From UBA6136 sp964386975 (GTDB taxonomy: Bacteria > Pseudomonadota > Gammaproteobacteria > Methylococcales > Methylococcaceae): DNA of 64,000 nt. A program made the translations under genes and the position numbers. Location: positions 1 through 64,000 of the forward strand of contig CAYLUS010000006.1 of NCBI GenBank assembly GCA_964386975.1, given 5' to 3'. Under the pieces are notes generated by a model, which worked only from the letters and a program-made list of their open reading frames with translations, was not told the DNA's origin and ran no database searches. Positions 1-8,296 of this stretch are shown piece by piece. How positions within the stretch are numbered: position 1 is the stretch's first letter; every line of letters begins with the position of its first letter.

Positions 1-108
1 ATGAGTCGCCGCCATCCGCCCGATCCTTCTGGTAAAGGTCATTCACAGAATCTGATCACGACGGATTCACAGATGCCCCTCGACAGTGAGTGCTTCGATG
101 ACCTTTAA
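1..108 (+). CDS. 3' end of an upstream gene (partial), unknown product
   Basis: Frame 1 is open from the first base of the window to a TAA at 106-108 and reads ...TTDSQMPLDSECFDDL. The ATG at position 1 is probably an internal Met of a gene that begins outside the window. Its stop overlaps the start region of the next gene (GTG at 86, ATG at 98), the usual sign of translational coupling. The readable part is short and polar and gives no family. Given the PAAR/Rhs-like genes that follow, it may belong to the same secretion-related locus, but that is inference from position only. Confidence 0.4.
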   Translation: MSRRHPPDPSGKGHSQNLITTDSQMPLDSECFDDL

Positions 109-1600
109 CCCCGTTGAAAATCGCCTTCTGGATTTGGGGCAACGCTACGCCGAATTTCAGTCTGACCCTCAAAAGCGTCTCCTGATCTGGCAGGCCAAGG
201 AGAACGCGATGCGTTTTTACCAGTGCTTCTTCGAGGTTCAGAAGCACGAAACGCCGCTCAGCGCCGGAGGATTTTTCATCCTCTTTGATACCTCATTTGC
301 GAACTCGATCGACTACTCGAGAAACCTGAAAGCATCTCTCCTCGGACAATATGAGGCCAGTGCGGACATTCTGGCCGGACAGGGAATCGCTGCGGACTGG
401 ATCTACCGGCCCGAGAATCTGCCGGACTCGGCATTCGGTTTTGCACAAAGTCTGCTCTCCTTTGGATCTAAACATCGAGCGCATATCGACTATCTGGTTG
501 CCGTACTGATGCCGACCCAGGTAGAGGATGATTTAGCCTTCGCCAGCTGGATTGAACAGCTGCTGAATCTCACGCTTCCAGAACGGTTACGGCTGATCGT
601 TATCGACCCACTCTCTTCTCCGCGTTTGACTACGCTCGCGGCATCGGGCGATTCGAGAATTCAGGTCGATGAACCACCGATCGATGGACTGATTGCAGCG
701 CAGGAAACGTTTGCACAGGAAAAAACAAATGGGCCTGCCGGGGTCTTTCGGAATCTTCTGGCTGGCCTGATGGCCCTTGCCGAGAGAGGCAGCTTCGACG
801 AAGTGATGCTTAAAGCGGCTGATGCACTTGAGTTCGTCAGAAAACATCAGTGGACTGAGCAAGAGTTCGTAGTTCGAATGCTGGTTGCCGGGGCACTCCT
901 CAGAGAGAACCGCCTGGTAGAGGCCATAAACCATTATCAGCATGCCCGAAAAACCGCCAAAAAAGCCGGTGATGCCGGCAGTAAGGCGGGACAGGAACTT
1001 GAAATTCAGGCCCTGATGGGAGAAGCCGCCGCCCATCTGGCAGGACAAGATCTGTTAGGGGCGGCTGAATGCTATGACGATGCCGCACAAACTGCCGAGT
1101 CTATCCCGAATCTGATTCTGGGAATCGAATCCTATCGAATGGGATGCTTCAGCAGGCACCGACTGAATGAATCTGAAAACGCCCTTCAACGCGGCCGAAA
1201 CGCCCTGCTGCTCGGGGGGCGCCTTGACCCGGCCGTTCGAGGCCTGACCACCCTGCCACTGGCCGGCATTGATGTCTTGCGCGTTATCGACTCAAGTCGA
1301 ATTGATCGGATGCAATCCATTAAATTTGAGCGGGATACGGCCATTGGCAAAGCGCGCCAGGAATGTGAGCGACAAGTGCTTGCGCTCGGCCAAACCCCGA
1401 CCCCGGATGCTTTTCGCCAACTCGAAGCAGCGCTCTCATGCTCATCCCAAGATGCCGATGCAAAGGCCCTCAATGCATTTCGCCTTTGTGTTGCGCGGGC
1501 CAGTCCTGAATTCAAGGATCTGATGAACTGCCTTGATGAACTGTTGGGCCAGGGCTGGATGATGAATGCCCTGATCGCTCTCCCCCCCTCTGACACCTGA
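86..1600 (+). CDS. Uncharacterised helical-repeat protein upstream of a PAAR-like gene
   Basis: About 504 residues from a GTG at 86; an ATG four codons later (98) is an equally good start. There is no signal peptide or membrane segment, so it should be cytoplasmic. The first ~220 residues look like a mixed alpha/beta globular domain (segments such as GGFFILFDTSF and RLRLIVIDPLSSPRL). Residues ~230-360 are alanine-rich paired helices resembling TPRs (NRLVEAINHYQHARKTAKKA, then LLGAAECYDDAAQTAESI). I do not recognise the family. It lies 17 bases before a PAAR-like spike gene and overlaps the previous gene. A role as adaptor or chaperone for loading the PAAR/Rhs protein is therefore reasonable, but is inference from context. 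Confidence 0.6.
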   Translation: MSASMTFNPVENRLLDLGQRYAEFQSDPQKRLLIWQAKENAMRFYQCFFEVQKHETPLSAGGFFILFDTSFANSIDYSRNLKASLLGQYEASADILAGQGIAADWIYRPENLPDSAFGFAQSLLSFGSKHRAHIDYLVAVLMPTQVEDDLAFASWIEQLLNLTLPERLRLIVIDPLSSPRLTTLAASGDSRIQVDEPPIDGLIAAQETFAQEKTNGPAGVFRNLLAGLMALAERGSFDEVMLKAADALEFVRKHQWTEQEFVVRMLVAGALLRENRLVEAINHYQHARKTAKKAGDAGSKAGQELEIQALMGEAAAHLAGQDLLGAAECYDDAAQTAESIPNLILGIESYRMGCFSRHRLNESENALQRGRNALLLGGRLDPAVRGLTTLPLAGIDVLRVIDSSRIDRMQSIKFERDTAIGKARQECERQVLALGQTPTPDAFRQLEAALSCSSQDADAKALNAFRLCVARASPEFKDLMNCLDELLGQGWMMNALIALPPSDT

Positions 1601-1617
1601 CCCGGAGTCCAAAGGAC

Positions 1618-2154
1618 ATGTTGCCCGTTGCCAAGCATGGGGACCCCCAACTGGGGATTGATATTCACTTATGCATCGTGCCTCCCGGCGTCCCCACACC
1701 ACTACCGACCCCGCACAGTTCCATAGTTTTTGATCCAATGGACTATGTCCCATTCCTGGGCGCTACAGTCACTTGCTGCGGCATGAAACGGGCGACGGCT
1801 GGCACGGCAGGATCGGTGATCCACATCCCACCGGGCTTCCCTTTCGCGCCGTTACTGCCTGAAAGCGATGATGAATTATTCATGGGGAGTGCAACCGTCG
1901 TGGCGGACGGCGAACCACTCTCCCACAGCGCACATCCAGTGCTCGGTTGCCAGGTGGCGGGGATGCTAAGCCCGCCCCGTAAGAAAAAGAAAAACACCAA
2001 TTTCCGGAACCTGCCAACCACGTTCAACCTTGCAATTCCCACCAACGTGTTTGTTGGCGGTCCGCCGATGATTTCGATGATGGGCTTGGCCAGCAAACTT
2101 GGATTTGCTGCCCTTGGGAAATTCACAAAATCCAGTGGCTTTAAGAAGTTATGA
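1618..2154 (+). CDS. PAAR-like (Rhs N-terminal type) spike-tip protein, body lost
   Basis: 178 residues matching the N-terminal PAAR-like module found at the front of many Rhs/polymorphic toxins. Recognisable elements are the AKHGDPQLGIDIH start, FDPMDYVPFLGATVTCCGM, AGTAGSVIHIPPGFPFAP, FMGSATVVADGEPLSHSAHPVLGCQ and the VFVGGPPMISMMGLASKLGFAALGK end. PAAR proteins cap the VgrG spike of type VI secretion systems and carry effectors. The frame stops at TGA 2152-2154 just after the module, where a full Rhs protein would continue. Rhs-like sequence persists downstream in broken frames, so this is probably the surviving head of a decayed Rhs gene. No vgrG or hcp gene is visible in the window, so linkage to a working secretion apparatus cannot be shown here. 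Confidence 0.75.
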   Translation: MLPVAKHGDPQLGIDIHLCIVPPGVPTPLPTPHSSIVFDPMDYVPFLGATVTCCGMKRATAGTAGSVIHIPPGFPFAPLLPESDDELFMGSATVVADGEPLSHSAHPVLGCQVAGMLSPPRKKKKNTNFRNLPTTFNLAIPTNVFVGGPPMISMMGLASKLGFAALGKFTKSSGFKKL

Positions 2155-2495
2155 GAAGGTGTTGCCGACAAGCTCGGGACTGAAAAAAACGAGATTTCTG
2201 CGGTGCAAGGTGTTTCTTGCCGAAATGGTCAACATCCTCAACGGGAGCGTCAGCGTTGAGCGACCGTACCTCTCCACACCTGGACGCATTTTTATCCAGT
2301 GGCCGCGCAGTTACCGGTCAGACAATTTCACATCCGGGGTCTGTGCCACAGGCTGGGAAACTTTAATCGATACCTGAAGTGGCACTTCATCAAGACGATG
2401 AACCGAATGGGTAATCAGCTCTTCATGGGGGCTCATGGTCTTTGACCAATTTCCCATTGCCATTGGGGAGGGCTGCCATCACTCAGTAACTCTCA
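2155..2495 (+). pseudogene. Decayed Rhs body (frameshifted remnant)
   Basis: After the TGA that ends the PAAR-like frame, the same frame continues with GVADKLGTEKNEISAVQGVSC, which resembles the linker after PAAR domains in Rhs proteins. From about 2205 the resemblance moves to the second frame, where ERPYLSTPGRIFIQWPRSYRSDNF followed by GVCATGWETLIDT mirrors the pattern ending in LPGRIPxxWxRxYRSxN...GWGW at the start of Rhs shells. That frame stops at 2377. A further scrap, VFDQFPIAIGEGC, appears near 2440-2480 in a third phase. One nonsense change plus at least two frameshifts indicates a dead gene. The match is from memory of the family and the remnant is short. Confidence 0.6.
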
Positions 2496-2757
2496 AGACA
2501 ATTACTTTACGATTTTTTGTGACCTGACTTTTAACGCCCACCCAGCAGCATTTTAATAATTTAGTTTTTCCCAAAAAAAAAGTACACTTCTGCCGCAATT
2601 AAATATATCAATCCTACCTTGAGGCCAGCAATACAAGCTAGTTTCTTTTAATAATGGAAGCCAAGTTAACACCAGCAGATTGAAATAATATTTACATTTA
2701 ATTTCAATAAATTTATCCGATCAATTAATTATTACTGGCACCCTTAAGGCTAAATAC
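2496..2757. other. AT-rich intergenic stretch upstream of the peptidase gene
   Basis: This stretch is markedly AT-rich compared with the genome around it and has no credible reading frame. It contains the inverted repeat noted separately at 2679-2708. Composition changes abruptly at about 2500, right after the Rhs remnant, and stays AT-rich to about 3820, which suggests horizontally acquired cargo. Confidence 0.5.
2679..2708. promoter_or_regulatory. 8-bp inverted repeat, possible operator or promoter
   Basis: ATTGAAAT (2679-2686) and ATTTCAAT (2701-2708) are perfect inverted repeats separated by 14 AT-rich bases, 50 bases before the peptidase start codon at 2758. The left arm contains TTGAAA, a possible -35 element, but no clean -10 follows at 16-18 bases. 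In DNA this AT-rich, such a repeat can arise by chance. Confidence 0.3.
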
Positions 2758-3510
2758 ATGGAAAACCTATCACCAATCACTAATCCAATCCACTATCACG
2801 TCTTACTTCTAAAACGACTCATAAATAAAAAATCAACGCTCAAGCCTTTTGCTAATTTAACAACTTTTACAGAGACCAGCTTTAATTTTAATTGGGTGAC
2901 AGAATGCGAATATAATAAGGAGGCAGTTACTGTTGTCAAGGAGATTCAGGCGGCAAACATTAAACCACCATCTAGCCATCTCGGATGGGTAGGACCTAGG
3001 ACATGGAAGTGGCTCGGAGTATCGGTTGACATAAATTATCGATGCGACCTTGTCACACAAGACGATAACTACCACTGCTGGGAGGCCACATCCATCATGA
3101 TCTTATCCGGCGCCGGCACAAAAATCATCAAGCCAAAGACTTCACAAATCGATTTTTTCCCTAACGGAAGCATAAAAAATACACCACTTAATTATATTAA
3201 ATTCGCAGAAATAAATAATTTTAAAAGCGTGCGACTTAGCTCTAAGCCATCAGCCACTCAAATCATTCACTATCTGCAAATTTCTAAATCACCAATTATA
3301 TTATGCTATTGGTCACCAGCCACTGCTGGGCAGTCTGGAGCCGATTCGCATTGGGTGGTTTGCTCAGGGGCTGTTGGCGATGGGTATAACGATGGAACCA
3401 TGCTGAAAATTCTTGACCCTGCACCCGTCGGTGTGGGCGACGAAACCCCATGGTTCTATGATAATTGGCTTAGCGATAAAGACGTTTACTTTTTATTTTA
3501 CAAATTATAA
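2758..3510 (+). CDS. Papain-like (C39/C70-type) cysteine peptidase, putative secreted effector
   Basis: 250 residues with the signature of papain-fold bacterial cysteine peptidases. The nucleophile region is NYHCWEATSIMILSGAG (Cys at residue ~107), the His is in DSHWVVCSGAVGDG (~200), and LKILDP follows, where the orienting residue of these peptidases usually sits. There is no signal peptide, so export would need a dedicated route. The gene is strongly AT-rich with many AAT, AAA and ATT codons, unlike all its neighbours, and directly follows the PAAR/Rhs remnant. This is the usual position of an effector or toxin cartridge. Cargo of the former Rhs locus is the best inference; a housekeeping role is unlikely. 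No obvious immunity gene follows. The residue triad is seen; substrate and toxicity are not. Confidence 0.6.
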   Translation: MENLSPITNPIHYHVLLLKRLINKKSTLKPFANLTTFTETSFNFNWVTECEYNKEAVTVVKEIQAANIKPPSSHLGWVGPRTWKWLGVSVDINYRCDLVTQDDNYHCWEATSIMILSGAGTKIIKPKTSQIDFFPNGSIKNTPLNYIKFAEINNFKSVRLSSKPSATQIIHYLQISKSPIILCYWSPATAGQSGADSHWVVCSGAVGDGYNDGTMLKILDPAPVGVGDETPWFYDNWLSDKDVYFLFYKL

Positions 3511-3821
3511 GTGAAGTCTAAATTAAGTTATTTAATTTAATATCACTGAACCTTCAGCTCATTATGTCATATCACCTTAATTCTTGGATACTAAAAATAA
3601 TGCGGAGTCTGGGCGCGATCAAGTGGCTTTAGCAATAAAAGACCCAATGCATTATGGTGCCGATCTTTATTTACGGCACAATCTGACTAATCACAATAAT
3701 ATTTTCTACTGAAAGACATAAATGACCTTTAAAGAGTTGTCATTTTTATTGCGATAGATGTCTTCGAAGTTTGCCTATTTATATCGAATGCACTGCAAGA
3801 GAGGGCGCCTTACTAAATAAA
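3511..3821. other. AT-rich intergenic stretch with a short ORF remnant
   Basis: AT-rich DNA between the peptidase and the convergent kinase gene. The only coding-like piece is frame 2 from 3581 to the TGA at 3710-3712. It reads LDTKNNAESGRDQVALAIKD and then PMHYGADLYLRHNLTNHNNI. It has no good start codon or ribosome site and follows a stop, so it looks like the tail of a degraded gene. I do not recognise it. An immunity gene remnant for the preceding peptidase is possible but unsupported. Confidence 0.35.
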
Positions 3822-3833
3822 TCAGTTTGACTG
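3812..3833 (-). terminator. Weak terminator after the kinase gene
   Basis: On the minus strand ATCAGT-CAA-ACTGAT forms a six-pair hairpin that includes the kinase stop codon and is followed by TTATTT. The stem is short and AT-rich, so it would be a weak terminator at best. Confidence 0.3.
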
Positions 3834-5684
3834 ATGGAACTTTTTCCTTAAGTCCAGAATCGACTGATCATTAGGAAAATAAACTAGTGCGTCATCTAGA
3901 AGGTTTAGTGCATCTTGGTTATTTCCTTGATCGTGCTGCTCCCAGGCCTGCTGTTGAATGATTTCGTTGATGCGCGCCATCCCGTCAATCGCCTCTTTGT
4001 TACATGGATCAATTTTGAGTATTTCCTGATAACTTAATGCTGCATTACTCGCAGGTGGAGATGTGAGATAACCCACCTCCATATGGACTGATGCCACCAT
4101 CGTTAGGTCCTTTATTTTCTGAATATCCACATCCTGCAAATGTGGCGACTGGCAGATCAAGTCATCTTGCTTGTCCTGCTGAATCTGCCAGGCCGGAAAT
4201 CCCAGAAATATCGCTGTAACGGCGCTCGCGATCAAGATAGAACCCATTCGAAGAGGTGTAAGCTTTCGCACCAATGCCTCGATCGAGGCCAACCGATCCT
4301 CTGCCTTAAATGCGAGACCTCGCATCAGTGAGCGAGCCTGCCGCATGGAAAGCGTAGCCGGTGGCTTGGCGAGGAGACCCGCCTTCCACGCCTCCACCGC
4401 AGAAGTCTTGCCGAACGGATGGGTTCCGGTGAGCAATTCAAAGATGACGCACGAAAACGCATAGACATCGTCCTGAACCGTTGGCGCGTGATTTTTGCCC
4501 GCAGATTTTGCATCGAGCATTTCAAGACTTGCATAAGCGGGGGTCAGGGCCCCAAGGTCAGAAACCTTGAATACGGTTTGCTCGGCGTCTGACTCTGACT
4601 GACCGATACCGGCGGCTATTCCAAAATCAAGAACCTTGATGTCTCCATTCTTGCAGACAAAGACATTTGCAGGCTTGAAATCCAAATGAACGATGCCTTG
4701 CCGGTGCGCATATGCCAGCGCCTGCCCCATGGCCTGAATCAAGGGAAAGGCCTTTTTAAATGGCATGCCTTTGGGGTAGTTCAAACGAATGAACCGGTCG
4801 AGCGTTTCTCCTTCCAAATACTGCATGATGACAAACATGAGGCCCGTCGCCTCATCACGGGTGAAGTCCATCATCTGTGCAATCTGCGGATGCGAGAGTT
4901 TCTGAGCCTTTTTGAACTCACGCTGCAATGCCATCAGCAGCATTTGATCATTTCGAAACTCAGGTCTGAGAACCTTGATTGCGACAAAGGGATTGCGGTC
5001 CTTCATCTCCTCCATCAAGCGGTCACGCGCTTTGAAGACGATACCCATGCCCCCGCGGCCGAGTACTTCTTCGAGCACAAACTGGTTTTTGAGCACCAGA
5101 CCCACTTCAGGCTCTGCACGCGCCGAGTTGATTTCGGGCGAAATCGATGTGGCAGAAGCCGGCGCGGCATCCGCGACTGCCAGATGCCGCGTTTTTTTTC
5201 CTACACCGGCCCCAGATTCAACATCATGGACCCTTGTTGCAATCACCGTTTCATCGGCGTCAGGAGGGGCATCCATGTCGTCCTTATGGGACTGCTCAAT
5301 GGACCCAAGTTCAGGTCGAATCAGCGTCTCATCCAGGGACCCCGAATGCAGCCCCTGATGCTGCGTTTGCCTCTCATGTGGGTGGGTGATGATCGTCTCA
5401 TCGCTGGGCGTGGGCTGTTTGACTGGGCGCGGAACCAGAACCGTTTGCGCGTAGTCCTCGGACTTCCCTTCCTCCTCTTTTCTGCTGCGAAGCAAAGGCT
5501 CAAGGAGCAGCCACTCCACCTGGGGCGGCAATTCAAGGGCTTTGATCAGCCGCGCGCCCGACTCAAGCTCATGGATCTCCATGGAAACAGCCGCCTGCTT
5601 GACCCGCTCAACAAGCACCTCAAGAGCCAGCTCCCCGTTCTTGAAACGTTGGACTGATTCATTCAGTTCAAGGGCTATTGCCAT
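3822..5684 (-). CDS. Membrane-anchored Ser/Thr protein kinase (PpkA/Stk-like)
   Basis: 620 residues. The N-terminal ~200 form a polar tail with four similar Thr motifs: AQTVLV (T81), DETIIT (T97), DETLIR (T120) and DETVIA (T146). The kinase domain (~200-475) shows the glycine loop LGRGGMGIVFKA, the VAIK lysine (K237), the catalytic loop HLDFKPANV (D335, N340), the DFG motif (353-355) and SLEML in place of the APE motif. HRD is changed to HLD, so this is not an RD kinase, but the catalytic Asp is kept. A membrane segment lies at ~481-500, with ~120 residues beyond it, probably periplasmic, ending in TPR-like helices. It is 32 bases downstream of the caspase-like lipoprotein gene, likely in the same transcript. 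Kinases of this type post-translationally control type VI secretion or act in other phospho-relays; its target is unknown. Confidence 0.85.
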   Translation of the reverse strand: MAIALELNESVQRFKNGELALEVLVERVKQAAVSMEIHELESGARLIKALELPPQVEWLLLEPLLRSRKEEEGKSEDYAQTVLVPRPVKQPTPSDETIITHPHERQTQHQGLHSGSLDETLIRPELGSIEQSHKDDMDAPPDADETVIATRVHDVESGAGVGKKTRHLAVADAAPASATSISPEINSARAEPEVGLVLKNQFVLEEVLGRGGMGIVFKARDRLMEEMKDRNPFVAIKVLRPEFRNDQMLLMALQREFKKAQKLSHPQIAQMMDFTRDEATGLMFVIMQYLEGETLDRFIRLNYPKGMPFKKAFPLIQAMGQALAYAHRQGIVHLDFKPANVFVCKNGDIKVLDFGIAAGIGQSESDAEQTVFKVSDLGALTPAYASLEMLDAKSAGKNHAPTVQDDVYAFSCVIFELLTGTHPFGKTSAVEAWKAGLLAKPPATLSMRQARSLMRGLAFKAEDRLASIEALVRKLTPLRMGSILIASAVTAIFLGFPAWQIQQDKQDDLICQSPHLQDVDIQKIKDLTMVASVHMEVGYLTSPPASNAALSYQEILKIDPCNKEAIDGMARINEIIQQQAWEQHDQGNNQDALNLLDDALVYFPNDQSILDLRKKFHQSN

Positions 5685-5716
5685 GGCGGATCTGATATAT
5701 CGCGAAGGTAAAGAAA

Positions 5717-8296
5717 CTACCCCTTGGGCTTGAAGATAAAGGGGCTGCCTTCGTGACCTGCATACTGCAGAGGGGCATACGAGGGTGTCTGCTTGAAACC
5801 CAGTCGAGCCGCTGACTGCGAGACATCGCCGCTCACGGCGCGAAAAATTTCATAATCCTCAAGAACGCCACGATAGTTGCGGAGGACTTTCAGGAGTGAC
5901 TGTGCAAATACCGAATGTCCATCACCGCCTGTGTCTAGCACCGGTCTTACATCACCGGAAGCAAGAAGCGTCCTGCTTTTACGCAACGCCATGACCTTGA
6001 GCCATTTCTCACGCTTCTCTGCATCCAGCTGTGGGGGCAGTTTTGCGACGGCCGCACTCGACATCGCCCCTGAATAGCAACTGTCCGAGATAACCATGAT
6101 GTGGCGGGCCGGCATGATGCTCAGGAGATCCGTGATCGCTTTACTAGCAATCCAGTTAGCGGGGTTGCCAACCTCAGCATCAACAGGCAACCAGAACGCC
6201 TCCTTGGTTTTTGGGTCGATTTCACCATGGCCTGCATAATAGATAATGAAGTTGTCGTTCTCCGTCATTTTGGCCTGAAACTCGTTCAGCGCCGTCATGA
6301 TGTCGTGCCGATTGCCATTCGATATGACCTTGGTCGTAAAACCATAGCGCTCCCTCAAGACGGAATCGATGCTTTTGGCATCATTCACCGGTGTAGAGAG
6401 TGCCGGATATTTCTGATACTGGTTATTGCCAATGATCAAGGCATAGAAACGGCCGAACTGTACGCCACTGCCCGAAATGGGGGCACCCTGTCCGAGCCCA
6501 CCGACAGATGCCTCGGCAGGGGATCCAACTTCATTGTCCATCAAGGAGAGCTTGACCACCGATTCCGCACCTTTAAGGTCGACGGCCTTGATTTCGATGG
6601 TCTTGGTATTCTGAGGATCCACCGGCACTGAAAAAATACCGGACGGATCCACTGAGAGTTTTTGCTGATTGAATTCCAGCGACTTTAACTGTGCCGGATA
6701 AATGCGGCCCTTCAATACCTTGGAGTCACCGACCCGAATAGACCGCATACCCCGCGTTGCGACTGTTTCCGGTTCGATAATTTCAATGCGGGGACCCGAG
6801 GCTGTCGTTCCATTCGAATTCAATTGGGCCAGTCGTTCGTTGGCATGGGCCAACTTTGCCTTCACTTCCTTGATCTCAAGGGATAGTTGCTGAAGATGCG
6901 TTTTACGCTGATCAACCTTGTTCCTGAATGCCGCATCAGGTGGCGAATTTTGGCCTGTCAACCAGCGAGTTAACTCTGCTGAGTCGGAATTGAAACGCTC
7001 GGTCAGTCCGGAAAGGGTCGCCTCCAATTGAGCAGCCATCTCCCGGGCATCCGCTGACCCGTAATCCTGACTTTGAACAGAAGCAGGCTTTTTTGAGGGT
7101 TGCTGTTCGCGCTTGAGCTGAGCCACGGCATCCCGAATTCGGCCCTGCTGGAGATGCAGAAGGCGATCCTTCTCTTGAATCTCGCGCTTGAGTGCCATGA
7201 TCTGCTCTTGATCGTGTGGGCCTGACGAGGGCGGGGTCGACTGTACCTTAAGTCTCATAGACTCAAGCTCGCGCTGCATTTGTTGAAGCGCTTCCTGCTT
7301 GGCCTGATATCGGCTCTCGCTCTCAACTAGCGCCCTTCGAACATCATCAATCTCAGAATTCGCCCCCACCGTGTTCTGGAGTTCCCGCTTTTTTGCATCC
7401 AATTGCTTTTTGAGTGCCTGAATCTCACTCTCCCGCTGCGCGAGGACCCGTTCCTTTTCTTCCAGGGATTTTTCGAATTGGATGTCCTGATGGGTCGAGG
7501 CAGGAATCGTTGACTGACCATCGGCTTTAAGACGGGCAAGATCGGTCTGCACCTTGAGTAGCTGCTCCTGCTGAAGAATCAGTTGCGACTGCGCCTCATC
7601 CAGTTGACGCCTAAGACGCGTGTCCACCTCGCCCTCTAAACGGCTGCCAGCAGGGGCCGATGATGGTTCGGAGCTTTCTTTGTACGTGAAGCCTGGTCCG
7701 GACCGGTTACCGTTACGACTTGAGTCAGACGGGTTGGCGATGGTCGCATCATAGGGAATACCCGCAACACTCAGGCCGGTCCCCTTGGAGAACCAGTCCA
7801 AAGCAGCCTGCGCGTCTTTCTGAACACCAAGGCCCCGATCGTACAGAGCGCCAAGACTGATCTGGGCCTGAGAATCCCCCTGCTCCGCGGCCTTGCGGTA
7901 CCAGTTGGCGGCCTCCTTGTAATCGGAGGGTCTCCCCAACCCCTTCTCGTAGATCTGCCCGACGTAAAGTTGAGCCTTTGCGTCCCCTTCCTGCGCTCTG
8001 GCCAACCAGACATTAAGTGCGCTGGTGTAATTCGCCCGGTCATAGGCAACATACTCCCCGCCACGGACCTCGCAATCTGCCTCTGTCGTCCTGACCGGGC
8101 GGCGTTGCGAGAGATAAGTCATCGTGGATCCCAGTTTCCTGACCTGACCGGGAAGCAAACAGTCAACGACCGCTAGCTTATTCACATCGACGATATAACC
8201 CTCTACGGCGCGCGCCATTTCTTCTTTGGTGACGGTCTGCGCACAGCCCAGTACCAAGAGGAAACCGAGACTAAATGCCATTAAGCGACTCAACAT
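5717..8296 (-). CDS. Caspase-fold (peptidase C14) lipoprotein with Sel1 repeats and coiled coil
   Basis: 859 residues. A lipoprotein signal ends in LVLGC (Cys18), so the protein should be membrane-anchored and face the periplasm. Sel1-like repeats follow (KAQLYVGQIYEKGLGRPSDY, then AQISLGALYDRGLGVQKD). Next is a ~250-residue Gln/Glu/Lys-rich coiled coil (~215-500) and then a beta-rich linker. A caspase/metacaspase domain (~615-859) starts at FYALIIGNNQYQ and keeps the catalytic dyad: His690 in YYAGHGE and Cys740 in SDSCYSG. Family members are Cys proteases with acidic or basic P1 preference, though many bacterial ones are uncharacterised. The start is well supported by AGGAGG four bases upstream. 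It probably shares a transcript with the downstream kinase gene. Whether the peptidase matures itself or cuts a partner is unknown. Confidence 0.85.
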   Translation of the reverse strand: MLSRLMAFSLGFLLVLGCAQTVTKEEMARAVEGYIVDVNKLAVVDCLLPGQVRKLGSTMTYLSQRRPVRTTEADCEVRGGEYVAYDRANYTSALNVWLARAQEGDAKAQLYVGQIYEKGLGRPSDYKEAANWYRKAAEQGDSQAQISLGALYDRGLGVQKDAQAALDWFSKGTGLSVAGIPYDATIANPSDSSRNGNRSGPGFTYKESSEPSSAPAGSRLEGEVDTRLRRQLDEAQSQLILQQEQLLKVQTDLARLKADGQSTIPASTHQDIQFEKSLEEKERVLAQRESEIQALKKQLDAKKRELQNTVGANSEIDDVRRALVESESRYQAKQEALQQMQRELESMRLKVQSTPPSSGPHDQEQIMALKREIQEKDRLLHLQQGRIRDAVAQLKREQQPSKKPASVQSQDYGSADAREMAAQLEATLSGLTERFNSDSAELTRWLTGQNSPPDAAFRNKVDQRKTHLQQLSLEIKEVKAKLAHANERLAQLNSNGTTASGPRIEIIEPETVATRGMRSIRVGDSKVLKGRIYPAQLKSLEFNQQKLSVDPSGIFSVPVDPQNTKTIEIKAVDLKGAESVVKLSLMDNEVGSPAEASVGGLGQGAPISGSGVQFGRFYALIIGNNQYQKYPALSTPVNDAKSIDSVLRERYGFTTKVISNGNRHDIMTALNEFQAKMTENDNFIIYYAGHGEIDPKTKEAFWLPVDAEVGNPANWIASKAITDLLSIMPARHIMVISDSCYSGAMSSAAVAKLPPQLDAEKREKWLKVMALRKSRTLLASGDVRPVLDTGGDGHSVFAQSLLKVLRNYRGVLEDYEIFRAVSGDVSQSAARLGFKQTPSYAPLQYAGHEGSPFIFKPKG

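Noticed and set aside
2099..2377. A separate 92-residue gene after the PAAR-like gene
   Set aside because: Its start lies inside the PAAR frame, there is no ribosome site, and its sequence resembles an internal part of an Rhs shell, so it is treated as a remnant.
4686..5657. A 323-codon open frame on the plus strand opposite the kinase
   Set aside because: It is antisense to an intact, motif-rich kinase gene and its translation has no domain-like pattern; it is a codon-bias shadow. The same applies to long antisense frames over pdxJ, lepA, alaS and trmD.
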